The notes: a model not told the origin generated them from the sequence alone. 43,230 bases of DNA from Rhodospirillales bacterium (GCA_018662225.1 JABJGO010000064.1:1-43230); one strand, 5' to 3'; positions 32,383-41,156 are shown, counted from the first letter of the stretch. Program-made: numbers and translations.

Positions 32383-33328
32383 CAAATGCCCCCTGCCGCT
32401 TCGCCATCCACAGATAGAAGGCCATGATCACAACCGGCACCACGGTGAAGGCGGCGGCGAGCGGGATATTGCCAGCCGTACCCTGTTGTGCGTAAACCGC
32501 CTGCCCGATAAACAATCGCGACGTGCCAATGATCTGGGGGATGATGTAGTCACCCATGGTCAGAGAAAACGTAAAAATTGATCCGGCAATCATACCCGGC
32601 AGGGCCAGTGGGAAAATCACCTTCCGGAATGTTTGTGCCGGTTTAGCCCCCAGATCAGACGAGGCCTCGAGCAGATTGCCGGGCACCCGTTCAAGAGCGG
32701 CCTGCGTCGGTAAAATCATGAAGGGAAGCCACACATACACAAACACCAGGAACGTGCCGATATAGCTGAATGAAAGCGAGCTGCCACCGATGACAGGGGT
32801 GGCGAGGAGCAACTCCAGCACCGCTTCCATGTGGAATACGGAAAACAGCCAGCTCAACACGCCTTCCTTGGCCAGCACCAGTTTCCAGGCATAAACCTTA
32901 ACCAGATAGCTGGACCACAACGGCAACATCACGCCAATATAAAACGCGGCCTTCCAACGACCTTTGGCATACCGCGCCGCATAATAGGCGATGGGAAATG
33001 CAATAATGGCGGCGGCAATCGTTACGCTGGTCGCCATGGTAAGCGTTCGAACAATAATGTCGAAATTCGCCGCGCGGAAAAGCTCAGCATAGGATTTCAG
33101 GGTAAGCTCGTATTTAATCAGCCCTGAAAATTCATCGATGGAAAAGAAGCTGTGCACAAGCAGGGCAAACAGAGAGCCCAGATAAACCACACCAAGCCAC
33201 AACAATGGCGGGGCGAGCAACAGCGCCAAAAACAGTCGGGGCCGCCGCCAGAAGGTGTCGGACAAACGGTCTAGAATGCCGTCCCGCGGCGAGCCCGCCA
33301 TACCGTGTGTGGTCGCATCAGATGTCAT
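32372..33328 (-). CDS. Polyamine-type ABC transporter permease, YdcU/PotB-like
   Basis: The 318-residue inner-membrane protein has about six hydrophobic segments after a 25-residue cytoplasmic start. The permease loop is [20 protein letters not shown], followed by [14 protein letters not shown], a signature of the PotB/YdcU/PotH branch. The frame is open to 33370, but the ATG at 33328 overlaps the ATPase stop as TGATG, indicating translational coupling, so I chose it. Confidence 0.92.
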   Translation of the reverse strand: MTSDATTHGMAGSPRDGILDRLSDTFWRRPRLFLALLLAPPLLWLGVVYLGSLFALLVHSFFSIDEFSGLIKYELTLKSYAELFRAANFDIIVRTLTMATSVTIAAAIIAFPIAYYAARYAKGRWKAAFYIGVMLPLWSSYLVKVYAWKLVLAKEGVLSWLFSVFHMEAVLELLLATPVIGGSSLSFSYIGTFLVFVYVWLPFMILPTQAALERVPGNLLEASSDLGAKPAQTFRKVIFPLALPGMIAGSIFTFSLTMGDYIIPQIIGTSRLFIGQAVYAQQGTAGNIPLAAAFTVVPVVIMAFYLWMAKRQGAFDAI

Positions 33329-34323
33329 CAGGACTGGTCTTCCATGATGTGCACCTTGTCCGCATCCCAATCCAACGCCACCTCATCACCGATTTCGATG
33401 CTCTCGTCGCCGTCGTGAAGAAGCACGGTCAGCGATTGCCCCCCGGCATCGAGGGCGATTCGGCTTGTGGATCCCTGATAGTTCTTCGATACGCACCGGC
33501 TGGATATCCGCCCGCTACCGCCCGCGACGATCCGGATCGCTTCCGGCCGCAAACTAGCCCACGCGGCCTGACCGAGGACAGAATTCGTGAACTCAGGCGA
33601 CAGAATATTTGAGGAACCAACAAAATCGGCCACAAATCGGGAGCTCGGGTGCTGGTAAATTTCTTTGGGTGACGCGACCTGCATGATTTTGCCGTCGTTG
33701 AAAACCGCCACCCGGTCGGCCATGGACAAGGCCTCGCCTTGATCATGGGTCACAAAAACAAAGGTAATGCCAAGCGAACGATGCAACGTTTTCAATTCTT
33801 CCTGCATGGCTTCGCGAAGTTTCAGATCAAGCGCACCGAGGGGCTCGTCCAGTAACAGAACCTTTGGCCGATTGATGACCGCGCGGGCAAGGGCGACCCG
33901 TTGTCGCTGACCGCCTGACAACTGGCCGGGTTTCCGGTCCCCGTAACCCGATAACTTCACCAGCTCCAACGCCTCGGCAACGCGACTTTCCTGTTCGTCC
34001 TTTGGCACTCCTTGAATCATGAGGCCATAGGCCACATTCTCGGACACGTTCATATGAGGAAACAGCGCATAATCCTGAAAGACCGTGTTGACGCTGCGGC
34101 GGTTGGGTGGAACCCCATCCACTGTCTCACCAAAAATTTCCATATGTCCGGCTGTGGGCTGGTCGAACCCGGCAATCAGTCGCAGGCAGGTGGTTTTACC
34201 AGAACCCGATGGCCCCAGCATAGCGAAGAACTCTCCGGGTTTAATCGAAAGATCTACATTGTCGACCGCCCGCACGTCGCCAAAATGCCGGGACACACCG
34301 GAAAATAATACTGCCGTCGTCAT
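33328..34323 (-). CDS. Polyamine-type ABC transporter ATP-binding protein, YdcT/PotA-like
   Basis: The 331-residue cytoplasmic ATPase has Walker A GPSGSGKT at 37-44, the Q-loop in FQDYALFPHMNV, the signature LSGGQ at 135-139, Walker B LLLDE at 156-160 and the switch histidine in FVFVTHDQ. A C-terminal TOBE-like domain (from about residue 240) is typical of the PotA/MalK branch. It powers the transporter formed by the two permeases. A hairpin in the 114-base gap upstream separates it from the binding-protein gene. Confidence 0.94.
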   Translation of the reverse strand: MTTAVLFSGVSRHFGDVRAVDNVDLSIKPGEFFAMLGPSGSGKTTCLRLIAGFDQPTAGHMEIFGETVDGVPPNRRSVNTVFQDYALFPHMNVSENVAYGLMIQGVPKDEQESRVAEALELVKLSGYGDRKPGQLSGGQRQRVALARAVINRPKVLLLDEPLGALDLKLREAMQEELKTLHRSLGITFVFVTHDQGEALSMADRVAVFNDGKIMQVASPKEIYQHPSSRFVADFVGSSNILSPEFTNSVLGQAAWASLRPEAIRIVAGGSGRISSRCVSKNYQGSTSRIALDAGGQSLTVLLHDGDESIEIGDEVALDWDADKVHIMEDQS

Positions 34324-34368
34324 ATAATTTCTTTTCCAGCCAAAATTGACTCTGAGTATGGGAAATCA

Positions 34369-34408
34369 GATACCCCCCGCCGGGCTATACTGCCTGACGG
34401 GGGGTGTC
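34369..34408 (-). promoter_or_regulatory. Intercistronic hairpin in the transporter operon
   Basis: An 11-bp stem with one G-T pair, built on ACCCCCCG and CGGGGGGT, encloses an 18-base loop between the binding-protein and ATPase genes. No T-run follows on the transcribed strand. Such hairpins after binding-protein genes commonly protect upstream mRNA and lower downstream expression, giving an excess of binding protein. Confidence 0.6.
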
Positions 34409-34437
34409 GATAGTCTTGCTTATTGGTCAGATCGCCG

Positions 34438-35598
34438 TTAGCGGCCGCCAATAACACCAATGTAGTCTGATACCCAACGATAATAGGGCACACACGTTTC
34501 CTGGCTCTTGCAGTTGCTAACCGGTGTTTGCCAGAACTTGATTTTCTCGAAATCACCCAAACCGTTTAGGGCACAGCCTTCGGCATTCTGCATACCACGA
34601 CCGTCTGTACAGGCGGCTGGAACAGCCGGATTGGCACCAAACCACACAGACAGATCACTTTGCAGGTTGGATGACAGGGTGTGCTCCATCCACTTGTACG
34701 CACAGTTTGGATTCTCGGCTTCGGCATGAAGCATGGTTGTATCAGCCCAGCCCGTTGCACCTTCCTGTGGGATAACGGATGCGATGGGCTGGCCTTCGCC
34801 TACCATCAAGTTGACCTGAAACGGCCATGAGCCCGAAGCAACAACGCCTTCGTTCTTGAAATCATCCATCTGGATGAACGCATCGTGCCAGTAACGGCCA
34901 ACCAGTTTACGTTGCGCACGTAGCAGATTAAGCGACGCATCATACTGTTCCTGGTTCAGCTCATACGGGCTTTTGATACCCAGTTCCGGATTGTGGAACA
35001 TAAGATAGTTCGCCGCATCAGCAACGTGGATAGGTCCGTCATAGGCCTGAACACGGCCTTTATTGGACTTGCCATCGGAAAGGGTTGTTTCCTCGAACAC
35101 CACAGACCAACTAGTCGGGGCCGATGAAAATGCTTCGGTATTATACATAAGGACATTCGGACCCCACATATAGGGTGTGCCGTAATGTTTGCCGTCAACC
35201 GTATGCCACGGGGCTTCCTTCAACCGATCATCAACGGTGCTCCAGCTGGGGATCAGGTCGGTGTTTACTTCCTGAACCCGTTTTCCGGCAATAAGGCGCA
35301 ACGACGCATCACCAGAAGCCGTGACAAGATCAAAGCCACCTTCGTTCATCAGCGCCACCATCTCATCGGAGGTATTGGCTGTCTTGACCTGAACTTTACA
35401 CCCGGAAGCTGCTTCAAATTTTGTGACCCAATCGAATTCTTTCATGGTTTCACCACGTTCGATATAACCAGGCCATGCCACAATATTAACCTGGCCTTCG
35501 CTGGCACCAACTTCGGTCAGCATGGCCGCCGAAGCGGATTGTGAAACGCCGAATGACGCAATCGCCAAGTAGGCAGCGAACATACTCTTGTAATTCAT
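34438..35598 (-). CDS. ydcS: Polyamine-type ABC transporter substrate-binding protein, YdcS-like
   Basis: The 386-residue product begins with a signal peptide ending near residue 24 (GVSQSASA before AMLTEV), so it is periplasmic. The mature part closely resembles E. coli YdcS: EGQVNIVAWPGYIERGET, FDLVTASGDASLRLIAGK, GTPYMWGPNVLMYNTE, GWADTTMLHAEAENP and the ending DYIGVIGGR. The gene order, binding protein then ATPase then two permeases, is that of ydcSTUV. The ligand is probably a polyamine or similar cation, but YdcS substrates are not well settled. GGGAGAG lies 8 bases before the ATG, and a perfect 10-bp hairpin lies in the leader. Confidence 0.92.
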   Translation of the reverse strand: MNYKSMFAAYLAIASFGVSQSASAAMLTEVGASEGQVNIVAWPGYIERGETMKEFDWVTKFEAASGCKVQVKTANTSDEMVALMNEGGFDLVTASGDASLRLIAGKRVQEVNTDLIPSWSTVDDRLKEAPWHTVDGKHYGTPYMWGPNVLMYNTEAFSSAPTSWSVVFEETTLSDGKSNKGRVQAYDGPIHVADAANYLMFHNPELGIKSPYELNQEQYDASLNLLRAQRKLVGRYWHDAFIQMDDFKNEGVVASGSWPFQVNLMVGEGQPIASVIPQEGATGWADTTMLHAEAENPNCAYKWMEHTLSSNLQSDLSVWFGANPAVPAACTDGRGMQNAEGCALNGLGDFEKIKFWQTPVSNCKSQETCVPYYRWVSDYIGVIGGR

Positions 35599-35874
35599 AT
35601 GAAATCTCTCCCGTTTTCATCATTGGTCTGCAACGCCGAATGCCGTTGCAGACGGGCAGAATGGGAACTTAGGTGCGCAGAGTCAACTGCCCAAAAGGGA
35701 TATGCGCTGGGCCGGATCACGAAACATTTATCGGATAATCGCACACTATTTTGACATATTTGTAGTATAAACGGGTAATTCTGGCAGATGACGGTTGATA
35801 TGGGACTCGAACCTGCCATATTCAGGAACAGAACATCTGTACAATTTTGTACAATTTTGGGAGTACGTCTGAGA
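35599..35874. other. Divergent promoter region, transporter operon / BI-1 gene
   Basis: This 276-base region separates the two starts. For the plus strand, TTGACA at 35751-35756 and GGTAAT at 35774-35779 with 17-bp spacing form a plausible promoter. For the minus strand, a TTGACT -35 with a weak CATTCT -10 at 17-bp spacing lies near 35660-35690. A 10-bp direct repeat GTACAATTTT at 35839-35858 sits before the BI-1 Shine-Dalgarno, and ATATGG/CCATAT brackets a tRNA-like GACTCGAACC word that I do not accept as a tRNA. Confidence 0.45.
35626..35653 (-). promoter_or_regulatory. Perfect 10-bp hairpin in the ydcS-like leader
   Basis: GTCTGCAACG (35626-35635) and CGTTGCAGAC (35644-35653) pair perfectly around an 8-base loop, 27 bases before the binding-protein start. 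It could be a repressor operator or an RNA stem in the 5' leader. There is no following T-run. Confidence 0.5.
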
Positions 35875-36615
35875 ATGAAACCGAATAACGAGTACAACAG
35901 CGGCGCCGCCCGCATGACGGACGCCAATGGGCGTGTCGGGGCCCACGCGGCAGATATTGACGCCGGGCTGCGCGCCTACATGCTGCGCGTGTACAATTTC
36001 ATGTGCCTCGGTTTGGGTCTGACCGGTGTGGTGGCCTTTACCGCCAGCACGAACCCGTCACTGATGCAGGCTATTTATGGCACGCCCCTACAATGGGTTG
36101 TCATGCTGGCCCCACTCGGCATCGTCATTTTGCTGAGCGCCAAAATTCAATCCATGAAAGCCACCACCGCACAAGCCGTGTTCTGGCTGTTCGCTGGCCT
36201 CATGGGTCTGTCGCTGAGCTACATCTTCCTGGCCTATACCGGCGAGAGCGTCACCCGCGTGTTCTTTATCACCGCGGGCACCTTCGCGGGTATGAGCCTT
36301 TACGGCTACACCACCAAGCGTGACCTTACCGGGTTCCGCTCGTTCCTGATGATGGGTCTGATTGGTATTATCCTTGCCAGCCTGGTCAACATGTTCCTGC
36401 AAAGCTCTGCCATGCAGTTCGTTATTTCTGTGGTTGGTGTTCTGGTGTTTGTGGGCCTGACGGCTTATGACACCCAGAAAATCAAAGCCATGTACAGTGC
36501 CGCCGATGTTAGCGAAGTTGGCGAAAAGAAAGCCATCATGGGTGCTCTGACGTTGTACCTTGATTTCATCAACCTGTTCATCATGATGCTGCATTTGTTC
36601 GGCAATCGCGAATAA
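35875..36615 (+). CDS. Bax inhibitor-1 (BI-1/YccA/TMBIM) family membrane protein
   Basis: The 246-residue product is an inner-membrane protein with seven hydrophobic segments. The start of the membrane region, RAYMLRVYNFMCLGLGLTGV, the central YIFLAYTGESVTRVFFITAG and the C-terminal DTQKIKAMY and LYLDFINLFIMMLHLFGNR are standard for the family. The bacterial homologue BsYetJ conducts calcium in a pH-dependent way; YccA interacts with FtsH. The frame is open from 35788, but GGGAG lies about 10 bases before the ATG at 35875, which I use. A strong terminator follows. Confidence 0.93.
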   Translation: MKPNNEYNSGAARMTDANGRVGAHAADIDAGLRAYMLRVYNFMCLGLGLTGVVAFTASTNPSLMQAIYGTPLQWVVMLAPLGIVILLSAKIQSMKATTAQAVFWLFAGLMGLSLSYIFLAYTGESVTRVFFITAGTFAGMSLYGYTTKRDLTGFRSFLMMGLIGIILASLVNMFLQSSAMQFVISVVGVLVFVGLTAYDTQKIKAMYSAADVSEVGEKKAIMGALTLYLDFINLFIMMLHLFGNRE

Positions 36616-36639
36616 ATTTACAGCACATAAGATTTAAGA

Positions 36640-36669
36640 AACCGCCCGGTTCTGCCGGGCGGTTTTTTT
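36640..36669 (+). terminator. Rho-independent terminator of the BI-1 gene
   Basis: The 10-bp stem AACCGCCCGG / CCGGGCGGTT with a 5-base loop TTCTG is followed by seven T residues. It lies 25 bases after the stop codon. Confidence 0.92.
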
Positions 36670-36748
36670 GTGACCTCGCCCCGAGTTCATGGTTTATTTA
36701 CCAAGATGCCTTACCCTCTCTGGTAGATTGAATAGGGCAGAGCACATC

Positions 36749-37813
36749 ATGTATCCCGTATCCTTTGATAACCCCAATGGTCGCGCGCGACCCCACCGGG
36801 CCGCAAATCATCAATTAGGCGATGCTTCAAACGGCAACACAAAAGACCCTCGAATTACCGTTTTTGCGGAAGAAGACCGGTTGTTGGTGGTGGAATGTCG
36901 CACAGGCGATCGCTGGCGCGTGGCGTTGTGCACGAAACTGGAAGACCTGGATGATGCGCTGGATACGGTGCGGAGCCTGCAACAGGCCGAAGGCACCGAC
37001 GAGGTCAGCCTGACCATTGAAGTATCCGGCCATCAGGGCCGCGAAAGCCGCCGTGAAGTGGTGCGCTTTAGTAAGGAAACGGCGCAGGCAGCAACCATCT
37101 CAGCGCCGCTCAGGTCTTCTTTGGATATGCCGCCCTTGGATATGCATGCCATGGAGGCCGCCATTGCGGCCGTCGCACCCGTGGTCAAAATGCCCGACAT
37201 TTCACTGGATGATATGATCCTGCCGCAAACCCCGGATATTGCCAGTGAGATAGAAAGCCAGACCGCTCGGTCGGACGAAGTAACCCTGTCCAACCTGGCG
37301 TGGGAAGAAGATGTTATCCGGACCCACGGTGCCGCCAATACCGCCAATACCGCCAATACCGACAGTGAGGACATTCCGGCATTCCTGAAGGTGGAATCCC
37401 CACATGTCGATGAGCCTGACGTTATAGATGTGGCAGAAGAAGAACCACAGGAAGCATCAGATATACCGGCCCCAGACCCCTTTATGGCCGATCACTTTGA
37501 GTCCCGGCGGCGTACCCCACAATCGTTTACCACCAACAACAACCGCCATAGCTGGATTGACGATCTGCTGGATAACGGCAGCGCCCCCGTCAGCGAGACC
37601 TTTGATGATGATGAAGGTTTCGCGGACCGGCTTGAATCCCCCATGTTTGCTCGCGAAAATGGCCTGACGGCCAAGGTTCTGGTATTCACCGGCATGGTTG
37701 CCTTGCTGGTGCTTGGTGGGGCGTTGGCGGAGCTTCTGGCGGTGGACATTACGTCCTCGGCCAATGCCCAGTCCGGTGTACAGACCCGTGTTCTGGATAT
37801 CAGCCAGAACTAA
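36749..37813 (+). CDS. Acidic protein with C-terminal membrane anchor, unrecognised
   Basis: The 354-residue product has a short folded-looking segment at about 30-105 (ITVFAEEDRLLVVECRTGD, then DALDTVRSLQQAEGTDEVSL). A long acidic, proline-rich low-complexity middle follows, then one transmembrane helix near residues 313-333 (VLVFTGMVALLVLGGALAEL) and a short periplasmic tail. A 9-bp DNA triplication encodes A-N-T repeats near residue 200. The layout, soluble N-terminus held by a tail anchor, suggests a scaffold or envelope-linked regulator. I do not recognise the family. The ATG at 36749 is chosen over 36689 because the earlier segment is not protein-like. Confidence 0.75.
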   Translation: MYPVSFDNPNGRARPHRAANHQLGDASNGNTKDPRITVFAEEDRLLVVECRTGDRWRVALCTKLEDLDDALDTVRSLQQAEGTDEVSLTIEVSGHQGRESRREVVRFSKETAQAATISAPLRSSLDMPPLDMHAMEAAIAAVAPVVKMPDISLDDMILPQTPDIASEIESQTARSDEVTLSNLAWEEDVIRTHGAANTANTANTDSEDIPAFLKVESPHVDEPDVIDVAEEEPQEASDIPAPDPFMADHFESRRRTPQSFTTNNNRHSWIDDLLDNGSAPVSETFDDDEGFADRLESPMFARENGLTAKVLVFTGMVALLVLGGALAELLAVDITSSANAQSGVQTRVLDISQN

Positions 37814-37937
37814 TCACCTGAGAAATCTCTCATTCAGCACAATCTCCGCATTGCGTCCGCTTGTCGGATAGGTCAATATCCGCCGCCTGTTCTTGTGTAC
37901 AGTTGATTTGTTCTACTCTTGATTAAGGGGATTTGCC

Positions 37938-38903
37938 TTGAGCCACCGTGTTGTATTCCTGGATCGCGATACCGTTGCACCAGATGTTACCGTCCGCCGC
38001 CCTGATTTCGACCATGAGTGGGAAGAATTTGGCAAAACCAGTGCTGATCAGGTGCTTGAGCGCCTGAAAGGTGCAACCATCGCCATCACTAACAAGGTGC
38101 CGCTTCGTGAAGACGTCCTCAAGCAGCTGCCCGATCTGAAAATGATTGCCGTTGCCGCGACCGGCACAGACGTGATTGATCTGGCCTACTGTAAAGATAA
38201 CGGCATCATCGTTTCCAACATCCGTGGCTATGCCGTGAACACGGTGCCGGAACACACCTTCGCGCTGATCCTGTCACTCAGCCGCAGCATCGGTGGATAC
38301 CGCGAAGACGTGGCCAACGGCGAATGGCAGAAATCAGGTCAGTTCTGTTTCTTTACCCATCCAATTTCTGATTTATCCGGCAAAAAACTGGCCATCATGG
38401 GCGAAGGCGCGCTGGGTCAATCTGTCGCCAATATCGCCCGCGCTTTTGGTATGATCCCGCTGTTTGCCGCCCATAAAGGCTCAACAGGGCTGGGGCCACT
38501 GTATACGCCGTGGGACGAAATCATTGAAACGGCCGATATCTTCACCCTGCATTGCCCACTTTTACCCAGCACACGCGGTATGATCGGGTTGGATGAATTC
38601 AAGCGTATGAAGAATTCGGCTATTATCGTGAATACGGCCCGTGGCGGATTGATCGTCGAAGAAGACCTAGTCACCGCCATGGAACAGGGCATGATCCGCG
38701 GTGCGGCCATTGATGTGATTTCCACAGAGCCACCAGCGGACGATCATCCGTTCTTCAAGCTGTTGGAAAAGCCGAACTTCATCCTGACCCCGCACGTGGC
38801 ATGGGCCAGCACCGAAGCGATCCAGACCCTGGTTGATCAGATGATCGACAATGTGGAGAATTTCGTGGCGGGCAGCCCCAGCAATGTGGTCGGCGACTTC
38901 TAA
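37938..38903 (+). CDS. D-2-hydroxyacid dehydrogenase (glycerate/hydroxypyruvate type)
   Basis: The 321-residue cytoplasmic NAD(P)-dependent dehydrogenase has the nucleotide-binding GEGALG at 155-160 and the catalytic Arg235 (NTARGGLIV), Glu264 (ISTEPP) and His286 (LTPHVAWAS). The N-terminal KMIAVAATGTDVIDL and the segment NIRGYAVNTVPEHTFALILS are typical of glycerate dehydrogenase/hydroxypyruvate reductase. It would interconvert hydroxypyruvate or glyoxylate with the D-hydroxyacid. The start is TTG at 37938 with AAGGGG 7 bases upstream; no ATG or GTG suits. It converges with the J-domain gene with only 4 bases between them. Confidence 0.92.
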   Translation: MSHRVVFLDRDTVAPDVTVRRPDFDHEWEEFGKTSADQVLERLKGATIAITNKVPLREDVLKQLPDLKMIAVAATGTDVIDLAYCKDNGIIVSNIRGYAVNTVPEHTFALILSLSRSIGGYREDVANGEWQKSGQFCFFTHPISDLSGKKLAIMGEGALGQSVANIARAFGMIPLFAAHKGSTGLGPLYTPWDEIIETADIFTLHCPLLPSTRGMIGLDEFKRMKNSAIIVNTARGGLIVEEDLVTAMEQGMIRGAAIDVISTEPPADDHPFFKLLEKPNFILTPHVAWASTEAIQTLVDQMIDNVENFVAGSPSNVVGDF

Positions 38904-38907
38904 TATA

Positions 38908-39657
38908 CTAAATTAATGACCGGCGCAGCACTTCCATAGCCTCGTTCAACTGGCTCATGCGGGTGTGGTTGCCGTGATCACCATCGGGATGATGGATGCT
39001 TGCCAATTCCCGGTAACGCACCTTGACCATATCCATACCGGGATAACGACCGGGCGCGAAGCCCAAAACATGCAGCGCGTCATCGCGGGAATTGATGCCG
39101 CTTGGCAATGGTGTGAAGCTGAGCGCTGAAATAACGGTTCGGTACCGTGACAATCTTTCTTCCATGATCAGAAGCTCTGTATTCGCCACAACGGTGGATG
39201 TGACACCCGGTGCCTCTAACGATACGCTTGCGTCACCGTCGGCCATGGATAGGGCGATGCCCAGCGCCCGCCGAATCATAACAGGGTCGTATCCACCGGC
39301 CATACGTACCTGTAGCCGGGGCTTACGACGCCAGGGCCGACCAGCAGAGGGGCCAGACTTCAACACAACCGTTTCGCGATCGTCACGGGATGGCTCGCCC
39401 GGGTCAGAAAATTCAGCAATCGTTGCCTCAGGTAATAACAGCGTAACGGAACGTGCCAGATCGGCCGCATTAACGCCGCGTCGCGCCGCCAGATCGCCTA
39501 CGGCATCGCGGAAGGCGCTGGGGCACGTTACCGTATAAGAGCGCTTGTTCGCCGCATTGCTTTTTCGTTTCGAAGAGACGGATTTTTCAGACGGGGCGTT
39601 TTCCACGTCGTCCTGATTCGCGGGCTCTTCATGAATGGCGGTGTTTGAATTCAACAT
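38908..39657 (-). CDS. J-domain protein with unassigned N-terminal region
   Basis: The 249-residue product ends in a J-domain: DALHVLGFAPGRYPG, then VKVRYRELASIHHPDGDHGN with the HPD motif at 223-225, and MSQLNEAMEVLRRSL as the last helix. HPD is the part that stimulates DnaK. The N-terminal 40 residues are polar and disordered-looking. A segment around residues 45-75 (CPSAFRDAVGDLAARRGVNA) reads like a small helical DNA- or protein-binding unit. No zinc finger or client domain of DnaJ is present, so it is probably a specialised co-chaperone. It is the second gene after a small unassigned ORF on the same strand. Confidence 0.82.
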   Translation of the reverse strand: MLNSNTAIHEEPANQDDVENAPSEKSVSSKRKSNAANKRSYTVTCPSAFRDAVGDLAARRGVNAADLARSVTLLLPEATIAEFSDPGEPSRDDRETVVLKSGPSAGRPWRRKPRLQVRMAGGYDPVMIRRALGIALSMADGDASVSLEAPGVTSTVVANTELLIMEERLSRYRTVISALSFTPLPSGINSRDDALHVLGFAPGRYPGMDMVKVRYRELASIHHPDGDHGNHTRMSQLNEAMEVLRRSLI

Positions 39658-39667
39658 TTTCTGTCAA

Positions 39668-40051
39668 CTATACCTGATTTGCAATGAGATGGACGTCTGG
39701 ATGGATGGGCACAACTACGTTTGTGGTTTTTTCGGATACTCCGGCGTTACCATGGACAATTGCGGCTGAAAACAACCCGGAAAACCGCAGATTAATTTTG
39801 GATGGTGCCTTATACCTAATTGATATTGTTGTATGTTTTAGCATATCTGGTGATACACCCATGCCAATTAATATTTCAGCAACTTTTTGGATTTGAAGAC
39901 CTGATTTTGAGGAAATTCGCGAAAATTCCACCCCTGCAAAGGCGGTTTTACACACCAGGCCTGACAATTTTCTACCCTGAAACGGGGCGGCGACGTAGTG
40001 GACTCGCATTCGATTCAATTCCAAAGCCTGGACTGTTGATACGCTATCCAT
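39668..40051 (-). CDS. Unassigned 127-residue protein, possible
   Basis: This minus-strand frame ends 10 bases before the J-domain gene and could be its operon partner. The product is a soluble-looking alpha/beta sequence with RVHYVAAPFQGRKLSGLVCK, LQIQKVAEILIGMGVSPDML and SGLFSAAIVHGNAGVSEKTT. A plus-strand frame at 39820-40266 overlaps it; I favour the minus strand because of the operon position and more protein-like composition. Base composition is more AT-rich than neighbouring genes, which may mean recent transfer. There is no clear Shine-Dalgarno at 40051; an internal ATG 14 codons in is an alternative. I do not recognise the family. Confidence 0.4.
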   Translation of the reverse strand: MDSVSTVQALELNRMRVHYVAAPFQGRKLSGLVCKTAFAGVEFSRISSKSGLQIQKVAEILIGMGVSPDMLKHTTISIRYKAPSKINLRFSGLFSAAIVHGNAGVSEKTTNVVVPIHPDVHLIANQV

Positions 40052-40308
40052 TCATTGAAGCGCCGAACCATTTATATTGCGTTAACCATAGGGCGTATGA
40101 GGCTCGCCTGGGCTTAAGGCCCGCAGGATATTCTCTTGCCAAAAAAGGCGCGGGTTTCCGGGCCAAACCAATCATTCCGCACTCGATATGTGTTATCAGC
40201 ACAAATGGCCCACAAATGGCATTGGAACTGACGCCCGATTTCCGCTTTACTCAGTCCATCATATAAACCCACATACGAGAAGGCGCACAGACACATGAAC
40301 CTTGGACG
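40052..40308. other. Intergenic region, no gene seen
   Basis: These 257 bases lie between the unassigned ORF and the racemase gene. I see short frames on both strands but no start with a Shine-Dalgarno and no family motif. GGGCTTAAGGCCC near 40110 is a small dyad. Together with 39668-40051 the stretch is compositionally unlike its neighbours. Confidence 0.4.
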
Positions 40309-41079
40309 ATGCCCCCGACTTCATCTGACCCAACTGCCCACACCTGGATGAAAACCACAGAACACCCCGTAGATCATCCCATTATCGGCGTACTGGGCGG
40401 CATGGGCCCGGAGGCGACGGTTGATTTGATGCGCCGGGTCATTGCGGCTACACCGGCCCGCGATGATCAGGATCACATCCACATGATCGTGGACAACAAC
40501 CCCAAGGTACCGTCGCGCATTGCGGCCCTTATCCACGGCACCGGTCAAGACCCGGCACCGGCCATCATGGCCATGGCCCGCGGCTTAGAACATTCAGGCG
40601 CAAACATTCTCGCCATGCCGTGCAATACCGCCCATGTGTATCTGGACAATATCCGCCAGGTGACCTCTATCCCCATTCTGGATATGGTCGGGCTGACCGC
40701 TCAGCGCGTGGGAGCCATGACGCCGCGACCAAAACGTATTGGCATTCTGGCCAGCACCGCGGTCAACCAATCCGGATTATACGAGGGCGCATTAGCGTCC
40801 CACCTGATGACCATGGTGATCCCGGAACAACAGGAACAGCTCATGGATATCATCATGGCTGTAAAGCGGGGCGATAACGACAGCACAACCAGCGACTTGT
40901 TTGGAACCATCGTGGGCGAACTTCGGACGAGCGGCGTGGATGTCCTGCTGGTGGCATGCACAGAATTATCGGTCATGGCCGGTGATCTGAACACGAACAT
41001 TCCCGTGATCGATGCTCTGGACGTTCTGACCGAAGCCATCGTCGCATTCGCCCGTCCTGTTGCAGAGCCTGTTACATAA
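40309..41079 (+). CDS. Aspartate/glutamate racemase family protein
   Basis: The product, 256 residues from the first ATG, is a cofactor-independent racemase of the Asp/Glu family. The N-terminal GVLGGMGPEATVDLMRRVI and the two catalytic cysteines, in ILAMPCNTAH and LLVACTELSVM, are all in place. YgeA-type relatives racemise several amino acids, including homoserine in E. coli. The substrate here is not certain. An ATG at 40348 is equally good as a start because neither has a clear Shine-Dalgarno and the family usually begins close to the glycine-rich motif. Confidence 0.88.
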   Translation: MPPTSSDPTAHTWMKTTEHPVDHPIIGVLGGMGPEATVDLMRRVIAATPARDDQDHIHMIVDNNPKVPSRIAALIHGTGQDPAPAIMAMARGLEHSGANILAMPCNTAHVYLDNIRQVTSIPILDMVGLTAQRVGAMTPRPKRIGILASTAVNQSGLYEGALASHLMTMVIPEQQEQLMDIIMAVKRGDNDSTTSDLFGTIVGELRTSGVDVLLVACTELSVMAGDLNTNIPVIDALDVLTEAIVAFARPVAEPVT

Positions 41080-41150
41080 CAGAAATATAGGGCCATAATC
41101 CTGACATCATTGTGAAATAGACATTGAATAGGCTCAAGCCAAGAACAACA

Positions 41151-41156
41151 TATACT
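41151..41156 (+). promoter_or_regulatory. Likely -10 element for the 36-residue ORF
   Basis: TATACT matches the -10 consensus in five of six bases. It lies 40 bases before the ATG at 41196. No good -35 is present at the usual spacing; TTGAAT lies 21 bases upstream. Confidence 0.35.

Noticed and set aside
35800-35830. GACTCGAACC, which looks like a tRNA T-loop on the minus strand
   Set aside because: The flanking bases do not form a T-stem (GCAGG against CCCAT), and no anticodon arm or acceptor stem can be drawn. It is probably chance inside a short dyad.
39820-40266. 148-codon plus-strand frame
   Set aside because: It overlaps the minus-strand frame 39668-40051, has no Shine-Dalgarno or recognised motif, and starts within a compositionally odd stretch. 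I kept the minus frame at low confidence instead.
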